Below, piece after piece: positions 26,640 to 35,323 of a stretch of DNA of 64,000 nt. The stretch spans positions 124,001 to 188,000 of the forward strand of contig CAWGZJ010000002.1 in the NCBI GenBank assembly GCA_963826975.1, written 5' to 3'. Source of the stretch: Palsa-883 sp963826975. Lineage in GTDB: Bacteria; Pseudomonadota; Alphaproteobacteria; Acetobacterales; Acetobacteraceae. The notes beneath the pieces are model-generated. The model saw nothing but the letters and a program-made list of their open reading frames with translations. It did not search any database and was not told the origin of the DNA. The position numbers and the translations under genes are program-made. The first letter of the stretch is position 1. Every line of letters starts with the position of its first letter.

Positions 26640-27632
26640 CTACCACGAAAGTGCCGCAGTCTTGACCGGGGCATCCCAAAGGCGGGTCAGGCGATCATCG
26701 AGCACCGCTACGGTAAGCGAACATCCTGCCATGTCGAGGGATGTGACCAACGAGCCCGTGAGATACCGTGTCACTGTCACGCCACGCCCCTTCAGGACGC
26801 GTCTGGCGGCGTTCACCATCAGATACAGTTCCATCAGCGGCGTGGCGCCGAATCCGTTGACCAGCAGCAGGCATTCACTGCCGGGTGCTGGCGCAAGATC
26901 GGCGAGGATGGCGCCAAGCATCTCCTCGGTAATCGCATCGGCAGAGGCGAGCTTGGCGCGCCGCCGGCCCGGCTCACCGTGGATGCCCACACCCAGCTCA
27001 ATCTCATCCTCGCCCAGCATGAAAGTGGACTTGCCCGCGGCTGGCACGGTGCAGGAGGTGAGTGCGATGCCCATCGAGCGCGTCCGCGCATTCACCTCTG
27101 TGCCCAGTGTCCGCAGGTCTTGCAGAGTCGCCGACTGCTCGGCCGCGGCCCCGACGATTTTCTCCACCACCAGCGTCCCGGCCACTCCGCGCCGCCCGGT
27201 GGACCACGTCGAGTTCGGCACAGCCACGTCGTCGTTGACCAGTACCGTCGCGATGTCCCGGCCGGAGGCAGCGGCGATCTCGCCGGCCATCTCGAAATTC
27301 ATCACGTCGCCTTCGTAGTTCTTCACGATCACCAGACAACCCGCGCCGGTGTCCGTCGCCTGCATCGCATCGGCCATCTGATCGGGGGTGGGCGACGTGA
27401 AGACCTGGCCAGGGCAGGCTGCGTCCAGCATGCCGCGCCCGACGAAGCCGGCGTGCAGCGGCTCGTGTCCAGACCCGCCGCCCGAGATCAGCGCAACCTT
27501 GCCCCGGGTGAGAGTGCGGCGGCGAACGAATTTCCGCGCCGGGCCCAAAGACACAATCTCCGCATGCGCCGCCGCGAAACCGTCGAGGCTTTCGTCGAGC
27601 ATCGTCTCAACGGCGTTCATCAGTTTTTTCAT
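26640..27632 (-). CDS. dhaK: dihydroxyacetone kinase subunit DhaK
   Basis: A 330-residue DhaK. The substrate-binding GGGSGHEPLHAGFVG is at 51-65, DVAVPNST near 135, and the covalent dihydroxyacetone-binding His218 lies in GVGIHGEPG. With DhaL and DhaM it forms the PTS-type kinase that makes dihydroxyacetone phosphate using PEP rather than ATP. It is the last gene of the leftward operon, 43 bases after a small HTH protein. The ISNCY fragment lies just downstream. Confidence 0.95.
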   Translation of the reverse strand: MKKLMNAVETMLDESLDGFAAAHAEIVSLGPARKFVRRRTLTRGKVALISGGGSGHEPLHAGFVGRGMLDAACPGQVFTSPTPDQMADAMQATDTGAGCLVIVKNYEGDVMNFEMAGEIAAASGRDIATVLVNDDVAVPNSTWSTGRRGVAGTLVVEKIVGAAAEQSATLQDLRTLGTEVNARTRSMGIALTSCTVPAAGKSTFMLGEDEIELGVGIHGEPGRRRAKLASADAITEEMLGAILADLAPAPGSECLLLVNGFGATPLMELYLMVNAARRVLKGRGVTVTRYLTGSLVTSLDMAGCSLTVAVLDDRLTRLWDAPVKTAALSW

Positions 27633-27675
27633 GACGTCCTGCTCCCCACGCGGCTCGCGCCAGTTTGTGTCTTAA

Positions 27676-28089
27676 TCAGTCCTCCAGCGTCGCCACCAGC
27701 CGCACCAATTGCCTCGCGTATTCGGTCAACATGTTCTCGATGACCCGGTTGCGCTGCGCATGCCCGAGATCGGGAACCCTCACGGAAACGATCCGAGTTC
27801 GCGCGTTTCCGCGGTCGGTCTCGTGGCGACTTGGATGCGCCCGGTTATAGGCGTTGAGAAACGCTTGGCGCTCCGACGCTGAGAAATGGCAGACCTCGAA
27901 AATCGTCTCCAGATGCTGCGCCGGTATCGGCATCGCATAGCTGGGATTGACAAGCTGCGAGACGAACGACCGGTTGGTGCCGAGCGCCGCGGCCAGGCGC
28001 CCACGTGTTCCCGAAGGCCGGTTGTCGCACACCGCCTGCAGCAGGCGCTTGTAGTCGCCGACGAGACCGCTGGCGCCGCTTTCGCTCAT
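27676..28089 (-). CDS. small helix-turn-helix-like protein in the dihydroxyacetone kinase operon
   Basis: A 137-residue protein, MSESGASGLVGDYKRLLQAV then RGRLAAALGTNRSFVSQLVN, which looks like an HTH with recognition helix NRSFVSQL, followed by HLETIFEVCHFSASERQAFL and a C-terminal helix with ENMLTEYARQLVRLVATL. I do not recognise a named family. Its position between Enzyme I and DhaK suggests a regulator of the operon or of kinase activity. ATG 28089 lies 8 bases after the Enzyme I stop. The frame is open further upstream, but that part overlaps Enzyme I. Confidence 0.7.
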   Translation of the reverse strand: MSESGASGLVGDYKRLLQAVCDNRPSGTRGRLAAALGTNRSFVSQLVNPSYAMPIPAQHLETIFEVCHFSASERQAFLNAYNRAHPSRHETDRGNARTRIVSVRVPDLGHAQRNRVIENMLTEYARQLVRLVATLED

Positions 28090-28097
28090 GGCCAGGA

Positions 28098-29696
28098 CTA
28101 ACGCAGATCGACCGCGGCGATGGCCTGCTTCGCGCGCCCCACCGCTTCGGGCGCCACGGAGAGCGACCGAACGCCGGCGCGCAGCAGCGCCTCGACGCAG
28201 CGCGGTTCGGCGCCCGCGTCGCCGCAAAGGCTCACGTCGCGACCGGCGGCCCGTCCGTGCTGCGCAACCGTCGCGATCAGGTGGAGCACCGCGGGGTTGA
28301 GCGGGTCGGCAAGATCGGCGACCGACCCGATATCGCGGCCGGCGGCGGTGACGTATTGGGTAAGGTCGTTGGAGCCGATCGAGAAAAAATCCGCATCGAA
28401 CCGATCGACGACGATCGCGGCCGCTGGTACCTCGATCATAATGCCGAGTAGGGGCCGGCGCGCCGGAACGCCATCACGCACCAAACTCGCCATCGTTTCG
28501 TCCAGCAGCACGCGGGATGCGGCGAGCTCTTCGGGGATGGTCACCATCGGCAGCATGACGCGCAGGTTACCGTGCACAGCGGCACGCGCCAGCGCCCGAA
28601 GCTGCGTGCGAAACAGCTCCGGAGAGCGCAACGACAGTCGCAGGCCGCGCAGGCCGAGGAACGGGTTGCTCTCCCCATCCGGCGTAACGCCCGGGATCGG
28701 TTTGTCGCCGCCGGCGTCGAGTGTGCGGATCACGGCCGGACGCTCCCCCGCCCATTCGGCGATGCGGCGATATGCGGCGTATTGCGCGTCCTCTCCGGGC
28801 AGGCCACCTGGGCCGTGGAACAGCAATTCGGTCCTCACGAGCCCAATGCCGTCGCAGATCGCCGGGTCGAGTCCCTGCAATTCCGCGACGTCGCTGATGT
28901 TGAGGTGCAAGGCTATTCGCGTCCCGTCGGCGGTGACGGCGGGAGCGAAACGAAAGCCGGTGGCTTGCGCATGTTCCGTCGCGGATTGGACAATTCGTGC
29001 GGCGAAGGCAACGCAAGTCGGCTCGTCCGGGTCGAGCACGACCTCGCCCAATGCCGCGTCGATCAATGCCTCGCGGCCGGCCAGGGCCTGGGCCGCGCCG
29101 CCCACGCCCACGACCATCGGCACGCCGCGCGCGCGCGCCAGCATCGCCACATGGCTGGCGGGACTGCCTCCGGTGAGCACGATGGCGCCCCCTCGCATCC
29201 AGTCGATGGCGAGGAACCGCGACAGCGGAATGTCGGACGCTGCCACGACGGCCCCCGCAGGTGTGTCCATTCCCGCGGCACCGGGCGCGAGATGCGCGAG
29301 CACACGGTCGCGGATGTCCTCCAGATCCGCGGTCCGCGCGGCGAAGGCAGCATCGCCGGACGCGGCGTAACCGGCGATCTCGTCGGCCATCGCGCCTTCC
29401 CAGGCGGGAAACGCCGGAACGCCCGATGCGATCGCGGAGAATGCGGTTAGCGACAGTTCGTCGTCAGCCAACATCGCCACCTGAAAGCCAAGCATGTCGG
29501 CGGCATCGCCGGTGGCCTGGGCGGCCAAGACTTCGACCTCGGCGAGCGCTTTCGCAATGGCGTCCCGCAGAGCCGCACGTTCTTCGTCTGGGCTGCCGAC
29601 GGCGCGATCGGCTGGCCGCCCGGCCTGCAGCACACTCACCACCCCTCGGGCCAAGCCCGGCGCGGCGCTGCGCCCTGACAGCCGCTGCTCAGCCAT
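28098..29696 (-). CDS. ptsP: phosphoenolpyruvate-protein phosphotransferase (PTS Enzyme I)
   Basis: About 532 residues from ATG 29696, which follows GGGGGAG; an ATG at 29717 is inside the HPr gene. Domain order: HPr-binding N-terminal helices, swivelling phosphohistidine domain with His182 in GGSPASHVAMLAR, then the PEP-binding barrel (DGIGLVRTELLF, RTLDAGGDKPIPG, MIEVPAAAI, FSIGSNDLTQYV) with the active Cys in SLCGDAGAEP. It transfers phosphate from PEP to the adjacent HPr. There is no GAF domain. The operon context dedicates it to the dihydroxyacetone kinase. Confidence 0.93.
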   Translation of the reverse strand: MAEQRLSGRSAAPGLARGVVSVLQAGRPADRAVGSPDEERAALRDAIAKALAEVEVLAAQATGDAADMLGFQVAMLADDELSLTAFSAIASGVPAFPAWEGAMADEIAGYAASGDAAFAARTADLEDIRDRVLAHLAPGAAGMDTPAGAVVAASDIPLSRFLAIDWMRGGAIVLTGGSPASHVAMLARARGVPMVVGVGGAAQALAGREALIDAALGEVVLDPDEPTCVAFAARIVQSATEHAQATGFRFAPAVTADGTRIALHLNISDVAELQGLDPAICDGIGLVRTELLFHGPGGLPGEDAQYAAYRRIAEWAGERPAVIRTLDAGGDKPIPGVTPDGESNPFLGLRGLRLSLRSPELFRTQLRALARAAVHGNLRVMLPMVTIPEELAASRVLLDETMASLVRDGVPARRPLLGIMIEVPAAAIVVDRFDADFFSIGSNDLTQYVTAAGRDIGSVADLADPLNPAVLHLIATVAQHGRAAGRDVSLCGDAGAEPRCVEALLRAGVRSLSVAPEAVGRAKQAIAAVDLR

Positions 29697-30015
29697 GTAC
29701 TCCCCCGCCGGCGGCATCCGTTGCCTCGCCGAAGCCGGCGCGGATCAGAGCGAGGATGGCCTCCGCCGCTGCTTCGCCCCCGGCGCCGGAGGTCCGCACA
29801 TGCAGCGTCGCACCGCGCGGCGCCTTCACCCGCATCACCTTCACCGGGCTTTTCGCATCAACCCACGGCCCCTCCGCCGCGAGGGAGATTTCCACCTGGC
29901 AGACGAATGTCTTGGCCAGTTGCGTCAGCTTGACCGAAGGTCTTGCGTGCAGGCCCACGGCGTTGACGAGTTCGGCCGCGCCTTGCGCCGTCTCCGCCAG
30001 CAGATGGTCGTTCAT
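29689..30015 (-). CDS. HPr family phosphocarrier protein
   Basis: A 108-residue HPr. Phosphoryl-accepting His23 sits in AVGLHARPSVKLTQLAKTF; the regulatory Ser region reads DAKSPVKVMRVKAPRGATLH. The C-terminus is about 15 residues longer than E. coli HPr, with a Gly/Ala-rich tail. ATG 30015 overlaps the DhaM stop by 4 bases and its end overlaps Enzyme I by 8. It relays phosphate from Enzyme I to DhaM. Confidence 0.92.
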   Translation of the reverse strand: MNDHLLAETAQGAAELVNAVGLHARPSVKLTQLAKTFVCQVEISLAAEGPWVDAKSPVKVMRVKAPRGATLHVRTSGAGGEAAAEAILALIRAGFGEATDAAGGGVHG

Positions 30016-30401
30016 TGCGGCGATAGCTCCTCGGCGACGCGCTGCACGGTTTCCAGCGGCGAGCCTCCGGAGGCTTCGGTCGCGGCAATCACCGCGCCTT
30101 CCACGATCGGAGCGTTGCACACGACCACCCTGCTGCGCCGGTCAGGGTCCAGCATCTCCACCGCCATTTCGCTGTTCGTTTCCGCACCACCCAGGTCGAC
30201 CAGAATGGCGACGCCCGCATCCGACCAGGCGGCGTCGATCGCTTGCAGAATCGATTCGACGCTGGTGCCGAGCCCGCCACCCGCGTCGCCGCCCGTGCAG
30301 GCCAGCGGGACGCTGTCACCTACCATCTGCCGCACCATATCGGCTGCACCCGCGGCGATCTTGGGCGAGTGCGACACGATCACGATCCCGACATTGGCCA
30401 A
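30012..30401 (-). CDS. dhaM: PTS-dependent dihydroxyacetone kinase phosphotransferase subunit DhaM (EIIA only)
   Basis: A 129-residue EIIA(Man)-like domain: MANVGIVIVSHSPKIAAGAA with phospho-His11, ACTGGDAGGGLGTS, VAILVDLGGAETNSEMAVE and CNAPIVEGAVIAA. In E. coli DhaM the EIIA, HPr and an Enzyme I fragment are fused; here they are separate consecutive genes. It phosphorylates ADP bound to DhaL. It lies 3 bases after DhaL and overlaps the HPr gene start. Confidence 0.93.
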   Translation of the reverse strand: MANVGIVIVSHSPKIAAGAADMVRQMVGDSVPLACTGGDAGGGLGTSVESILQAIDAAWSDAGVAILVDLGGAETNSEMAVEMLDPDRRSRVVVCNAPIVEGAVIAATEASGGSPLETVQRVAEELSPQ

Positions 30402-30404
30402 ACT

Positions 30405-31001
30405 TCAGCCCTCCCACACACGACACGCGGCCGACACCATCAGCGCAGCCGACCGCGCGCCCGGATCCATGTGGCCGATGGACCGCTCGCCAAGGAATGA
30501 CGCCCGACCCTTCGTGGCCTGCAGCGGCACCGTCGCGGCGGCAGCGTCGGCGGCGATCGTCGGCAGGCGCGACGCAAGGTCAGCTCCCCCAGCGGCGAGC
30601 GCCTGCTGCACCGGCACCAACACGTCGAGCATCGTCTTCTGGCCGTGCTGCGACTTGCCACGCGCCATCACCGCGGCCACCGCGGTGCCCATGGCCAGCG
30701 CCGCGTTGGACCCGTCCGGCGCGATCTCTTTGCCGAGCGTCATCAGCAGCGTGCCGTAGAGCGGGCCGGACGCACCCCCTACCTTCATCACCAGCAGCAT
30801 CCCCATCGCCTTCAGCGCGTCCGGCAGGGGCTTGGCAGCCATGGCTTCGGCGTCCGCCCGCACTGCTTCGAACCCGCGCTTCATGTTGAGGCCGTGATCA
30901 CCGTCGCCGATCGCCTGGTCGAGCGCGGTGAGCTCGGCCTCATGCGCAATGACCGTGTCGGCGACGGCCAGGATGAGTTGGTGCAGAAATTCCCCTGTCA
31001 T
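30405..31001 (-). CDS. dhaL: dihydroxyacetone kinase subunit DhaL
   Basis: A 198-residue DhaL. Metal/ADP-binding Asp residues are in TALDQAIGDGDHGLNMKRGF (Asp28, Asp33, Asp35), with GASGPLYGT and KATKGRASFLGERSIGH-like motifs (QATKGRASFLGERSIGHMDP). ADP stays bound as a coenzyme that DhaM rephosphorylates; the phosphate then goes to dihydroxyacetone on DhaK. The long upstream frame belongs to the antisense side of the ABC gene; ATG 31001 overlaps the preceding ATPase stop by 4 bases. Confidence 0.95.
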   Translation of the reverse strand: MTGEFLHQLILAVADTVIAHEAELTALDQAIGDGDHGLNMKRGFEAVRADAEAMAAKPLPDALKAMGMLLVMKVGGASGPLYGTLLMTLGKEIAPDGSNAALAMGTAVAAVMARGKSQHGQKTMLDVLVPVQQALAAGGADLASRLPTIAADAAAATVPLQATKGRASFLGERSIGHMDPGARSAALMVSAACRVWEG

Positions 31002-32014
31002 GCGCGCACCCGTTCCCCGGCGGCGTCGAAGAACAGCGGATCGCTCAATGCCACGGCCACCTCGTCTCCCGCGGCGAGCCCGGTGTCGGGATCGGCGAGC
31101 GTCACGAAATCTGTGCTGGCCAGCGCGATGTGCAAATGGTCCTGGTCGCCAAGATGCTCGACCCAGGTGACCCGCCCGGTCGCAGCGCCGCGGGCTGCGC
31201 GGCCGATCCGCGTGTGCTCTGTCCGCACGCCGATCTGGACCGCCGCGGCCGGCCCACAGATCTGCGGAAACATGGTGCGTGGCACCAGGTTGATCGGCGG
31301 GCTGCCCAGCCGGGCCGCCACATAGGTGTTGACGGGATCCTCGTAGATTTCCCGCGGCGTCCCGGTCTGCACCAGCCTGCCAGCGGCCATGACGCCGATC
31401 CGGCTGGCCAGGGTCATCGCCTCGATCTGGTCGTGGGTGACGTAAAGGATCGTCGTCCCCAGGTCGCGTTGGATGCGTTTGAGCTCCACCCGCAGGTCCG
31501 CGCGCAGCTTGGCATCGAGCGACGACAGGGGTTCGTCCATCAGGTAAGCCAGCGGCGCGCGCACCAGGGCCCGGCCGATGGCCACGCGCTGCATCTGGCC
31601 ACCCGACAGCCGGGTGACCCGCTGATCGAGCTTGTCGGCGATCCGCAGCAGTTCGGCCACCTCGTGCACCTTCGCGCGGATCTCCGATGCGGCGAGACGG
31701 CGGGCCGGCGCGCGTAGCGGGAAGGCGAGGTTGTCGAACACCGATAGGTGTGGATAGAGCGAGTATTGCTGAAACACAAAGGCGATGTCGCGCGCCGCCG
31801 GCGGCTCCTGCGTCACGTTGTGGCCGCCGATGCGCACCTGCCCGCAATCCGGCCGCTCCAACCCGGCCACGAGACGCAATGTGGTGGTCTTGCCGGCGCC
31901 GGTCGGCCCCAGCAGGACGACGAAACCGCCATCCTCGACGGTCAGTGACAGTTGCGAGACCGCCTCGGTCGCCGCAAATCGCTTGGACACCCTGTCCAGC
32001 ACCACTTCAGCCAT
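30998..32014 (-). CDS. ABC transporter ATP-binding protein (MalK/UgpC type), first of two
   Basis: A 338-residue CUT1-type ATPase. Walker A GPTGAGKTTT, Q-loop VFQQYSLYPHLS, signature LSGGQMQRVAIGRAL, Walker B LAYLMDEPLSSLD and H-loop YVTHDQIEAM. A C-terminal regulatory OB domain follows (IGVRTEHTRIGR, VEHLGDQDHLHIAL). ATG 32014 overlaps the second ATPase by 8 bases. With its partner it should energise import through the two permeases upstream. Confidence 0.93.
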   Translation of the reverse strand: MAEVVLDRVSKRFAATEAVSQLSLTVEDGGFVVLLGPTGAGKTTTLRLVAGLERPDCGQVRIGGHNVTQEPPAARDIAFVFQQYSLYPHLSVFDNLAFPLRAPARRLAASEIRAKVHEVAELLRIADKLDQRVTRLSGGQMQRVAIGRALVRAPLAYLMDEPLSSLDAKLRADLRVELKRIQRDLGTTILYVTHDQIEAMTLASRIGVMAAGRLVQTGTPREIYEDPVNTYVAARLGSPPINLVPRTMFPQICGPAAAVQIGVRTEHTRIGRAARGAATGRVTWVEHLGDQDHLHIALASTDFVTLADPDTGLAAGDEVAVALSDPLFFDAAGERVRA

Positions 32015-33120
32015 AGGCGGCCTCCATCGCGTGCGTCGGTTCGTGCAGCGCACTTCGCAGGGCCCGCCCAGTCGCGGCATCAAACACCGACAGCATGTCC
32101 GGGACGAAAGAGAGGCCAACATTGTCGCCAACTTCGACTTTCAAGCTGGCGGCAAGCCGCGCACGGACCAAGCCGTGTGCGGTCGTCACGCTCACGATCT
32201 GTGTGGAGCCCAAATATTCGGCACTGAACACTTCTCCGCGAAGCCCTGTTCGATCACTGAGGCGCACATGCTCGGGCCGCACACCCAGAACCAGATCGCG
32301 CGCGCTCACCATCTCGCGCGGGTCCGGGATGGCGACGTCCACCGTGCCCAGTCGCAGAACCCGACGTCCAGGCTGCAAAGAGTCGTGGCACGGCAGAAGG
32401 TTCATCGGTGGAGATCCGATGAAGTCGGCCACGAACATGGTGGCCGGGCGGGCATAGATGTCACGCGGCAGACCCAATTGCTCCACTAGGCCGTGGTTCA
32501 TCACCGCGATCCGGTCACCCAGCGCCATCGCTTCCATCTGGTCGTGCGTCACATAGACGGTCGTGCCCTTCACCCGGTCGTGCAGGGCGCGCAACTCGCC
32601 GCACATGATGTGGCGGAACTCCGCGTCCAGTGCGCCGAGCGGCTCGTCCATCAGGAAGGCGAGTGGCCGACGGACGATGGCGCGGCCGAGCGCAACGCGC
32701 TGCCTGTCGCCACCGGACAGGCCCGAGACAGGTCGGTCCAGCAGGTGGTCGATGCGCAGGATACGCGCGGCCTCGTCGACGCGCGCCTTCACCTCGGCAC
32801 GGCCGACGCCCATGGACACCAGCGGGTAGGCGATGTTCCGGCGCACGTTCATGTGTGGGTAGAGTGCGAAGAGCTGGAACACGAACGCGATATCGCGCGC
32901 CGAAGCGCGCTTGGCCGTCACATCGGCGCCATCGAGCAGGATGCGCCCCGAGGTGGGCAATTCCAGCCCTGCGATCATGCGCAGCGTCGTGGTTTTGCCG
33001 CAGCCGGAAGGACCGAGCAGGCAGAAGAACGTCCCGTCATCCACGGTGAAACTCGAATTTGCGGACGGCGACGAAGGCGCCGAACGACTTGTGCAGATTC
33101 TGGACGCGGATCTCGGCCAT
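32007..33120 (-). pseudogene. ABC transporter ATP-binding protein, second of two, one-base insertion near the start
   Basis: ATG 33120 opens MAEIRVQNLHKSFGAFVAVR, the normal N-terminus of a MalK-like ATPase. At 33058-33060 an extra T (A on the coding strand) shifts the frame. With one base removed the sequence continues NSSFTVDDG into Walker A GPSGCGKTTT, signature LSGGDRQRVALGRAI, Walker B FLMDEPLGALD and a full C-terminal domain to 32007. Corrected length about 370 residues. As written the ATPase would need a new start beyond its first strand. The lesion is in a homopolymer, so an assembly error is quite possible. Confidence 0.85.
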
Positions 33121-33123
33121 CGA

Positions 33124-33315
33124 TCAGTCCGGAAACTTCGAGACAACAACGAACATCAGCACACCGGTCAGTGTCGTGGCGAACGACCAGCCATAGATCG
33201 CCAGCGAGAAAGGCTGCATCAGCATCACCACGCCGGCGGCAATCATGGCGGTGGCCAGGTTTTCCCACGGGCCGCGCCGGAACAAGCGCCGCAGCAGGCT
33301 GCGTCGGTTGCTCAT
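33124..33315 (-). CDS. small membrane protein of the ABC operon
   Basis: A 63-residue protein with a basic N-terminus (MSNRRSLLRRLFRRGPWENL) and two hydrophobic segments (about 21-38 and 42-59, ATAMIAAGVVMLMQPFSLAI). It overlaps the permease stop by 4 bases and ends 4 bases before the second ATPase start. I do not recognise the family. Small integral membrane proteins occur in some polyol ABC operons (GlpU in rhizobial glycerol uptake), and a similar accessory role is my inference. Confidence 0.7.
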   Translation of the reverse strand: MSNRRSLLRRLFRRGPWENLATAMIAAGVVMLMQPFSLAIYGWSFATTLTGVLMFVVVSKFPD

Positions 33316-34280
33316 TTGCGGACCGCGCCGAAGGTGATGCCGCGTAACAGGTGCTTGCGCAGCACCACGGTGAAGACAACGATCGGCATCAGGAACAGCG
33401 TGGTCGCGGCCGCTACCGCCGGCCAGTCCTGGCCACCCTCGCCGATGATGAATGGAATGAACGGCGGCATGGTTTGCGCGTTGCCGCTGGTGAGCAGCAG
33501 CGCGAAAGCATACTCGTTCCAGGAGAAGATCAGGCAGAAGATTGCCGTGGCCGCGATGCCCGTCACGGCCTGCGGCAACACCACCTTGCGGAACGCCTGC
33601 AGCCGCGTATAGCCGTCGACCAGCGCAGCCTCCTCGTACTCGCGCGGGATTTCATCCATGAAGCCCTTCAGCAGCCAGACCGAAAGGGACACGTTCACCG
33701 CGGTGTAGAGCAGGATCATGCCGAGATAGGTGTCGGTAAGGCCCAGTTGCCGGTACATCAGGTAGATCGGAATCGCGACGGCGATCGGCGGCATCATCCG
33801 GGTCGACAGAATGAAGAACAGCAGGTCGTCGGCCAAAGGCACACGGAAGCGCGAAAATCCATAGGCGGCGAGCGTGCCAAGCAGTACGGCAAGGAACGTG
33901 GAACCGAACCCCACGACCACCGAGTTCACGAAACGGGGCACTACTTTCGAGGGGCCGGCAATGACCATGTCATGCGAGCGCACCAGCTTCTCCCACCAAT
34001 GCTCGGGGGGCGGCAGGTTTGCCAGGAACTCGGGCGACTGGCGCGAGCGCACGGTGAACAGGTTCACCCAGCCCTCGAGCGTTGGCTGGAAGAAGACCTT
34101 CGGCGGATATGAGATCGAATCGGGCGGCGACTTGAACGCAGTCGCGCCGATCCAGAGCAGCGGCACCAGGGTGACGAGAGCGTAGATCACCACGAGCGTG
34201 CCCGCGATCACCTTGCCGCGCGGCGAGGCCGCAACGACCGAGTGGGCGGCGTGTGAGCTGGCGGCGAGGTGGGCGTTCAT
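33312..34280 (-). CDS. carbohydrate ABC transporter permease (MalG type)
   Basis: A 322-residue permease with six predicted membrane segments. It starts VVIYALVTLVPLLWIGATAF and has the ATPase-contacting EAA loop EYEEAALVDGYTRLQAFRKV at about 235-254, ending near FTVVLRKHLLRGITFGAVRK. Start ATG 34280 overlaps the upstream permease stop (ATGA). It pairs with the MalF-type permease at 34277. Confidence 0.92.
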   Translation of the reverse strand: MNAHLAASSHAAHSVVAASPRGKVIAGTLVVIYALVTLVPLLWIGATAFKSPPDSISYPPKVFFQPTLEGWVNLFTVRSRQSPEFLANLPPPEHWWEKLVRSHDMVIAGPSKVVPRFVNSVVVGFGSTFLAVLLGTLAAYGFSRFRVPLADDLLFFILSTRMMPPIAVAIPIYLMYRQLGLTDTYLGMILLYTAVNVSLSVWLLKGFMDEIPREYEEAALVDGYTRLQAFRKVVLPQAVTGIAATAIFCLIFSWNEYAFALLLTSGNAQTMPPFIPFIIGEGGQDWPAVAAATTLFLMPIVVFTVVLRKHLLRGITFGAVRK

Positions 34281-35245
34281 CGCTGCTTCACCCGGTTGAG
34301 GGCCTTGACGTAGATGTTGGCTGCTCCGAACACGGTCACGAACAGGATGATCGCAAAGGCGGACGAGTAGCCGGTCCGCCATTTCTCGAACGCCTCGCGC
34401 TTGAGGGTGATGGACGCGAGCTCGGTGGTTGAGCCGGGGCCGCCCGAGGTGAGCAGGTTGACCATGTCGAACATCTTGAAGTTCTCGATGCCGCGGAACA
34501 GCACCGCCAGCATCAGGAACGGCAGGACCATCGGCAAGGTAATCGTCCAGAACTGCCGCCAGCGCGAGGCGCGATCAACTTCGGCAGCTTCGTATATGTC
34601 CTCGGGAATGGAGCGAAGCCCGGCGAGGCAGATCAGCATCACGTACGGCGTCCACATCCACGTGTCGACCAGCACGATCGACCACGGCGCGAGTTTCACA
34701 TCGCCGAGCATCTGAAACGAGTGAGGGTCGATCCCGGTGAAAAACGCGACGATGTCGTTGAACAGCCCAATCTGCGGCTGGAGCAGGAACGTCCAGAAAT
34801 TGCCGACCACCGCCGGAGATAGCATCATCGGCAATAGAATCACGGTGGTCCAGAAGCCGTGGCCACGGAATTTCTGGTTGATCAGGAGCGCGAGGCCGAA
34901 GCCGAGCAGTACTTGCAGCACGATCGTCCAGACGACGAAATGCGCAGTGACCTGCATGGCACGCCACACGTCCTCGTCCGACAGAATGTCGGCATAGTTG
35001 GCCAGACCCACGAAGCGCAGCGGCGCATTGGGCAAATTCGACTTGAAGTTCGTGAAGGACAGCCTGACCGCCCAGATCAACGGAAAGATGTTGATCGCGA
35101 GCAGAAGGATCATCACTGGTGCGATGAACAGCCACGCCAGGCTCCGGTCGGACAATCCGCGCGCGCGCCGAGACAGTCCCGGCGGCGTTATTGCCGTCAG
35201 GTGGGAAGCAAATGCGGACGGGTCATTTCCGGCCTTCATCAACAT
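34277..35245 (-). CDS. carbohydrate ABC transporter permease (MalF type)
   Basis: A 322-residue permease. First membrane segment LAWLFIAPVMILLLAINIFP, later WTTVILLPMMLSPAVVGNFW and the EAA loop IYEAAEVDRASRWRQFWTIT before LPMVLPFLMLAVLFRG. GGPGSTTELASITLKREAF near the end is typical of CUT1 MalF homologues. It begins 78 bases after the binding-protein stop. Confidence 0.92.
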   Translation of the reverse strand: MLMKAGNDPSAFASHLTAITPPGLSRRARGLSDRSLAWLFIAPVMILLLAINIFPLIWAVRLSFTNFKSNLPNAPLRFVGLANYADILSDEDVWRAMQVTAHFVVWTIVLQVLLGFGLALLINQKFRGHGFWTTVILLPMMLSPAVVGNFWTFLLQPQIGLFNDIVAFFTGIDPHSFQMLGDVKLAPWSIVLVDTWMWTPYVMLICLAGLRSIPEDIYEAAEVDRASRWRQFWTITLPMVLPFLMLAVLFRGIENFKMFDMVNLLTSGGPGSTTELASITLKREAFEKWRTGYSSAFAIILFVTVFGAANIYVKALNRVKQR

Positions 35246-35323
35246 CGATCAAGGTCTCCAGGGCGGGACCATCCCCCGACCTGGAGGTTGGGAGATGGCC
35301 GCGTCCGCTGCAAGGAAGCGCTG

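Noticed and set aside
29261..30889. 542-codon and 421-codon frames on the plus strand over the Enzyme I/HPr/DhaM/DhaL genes
   Set aside because: Low-complexity Arg/Pro/Ser translations opposite well-conserved genes; composition artefact of high GC.
31002..31847. Long N-terminal extension of DhaL
   Set aside because: Overlaps the ABC ATPase in another frame; DhaL length and its ATGA overlap fix the start at 31001.
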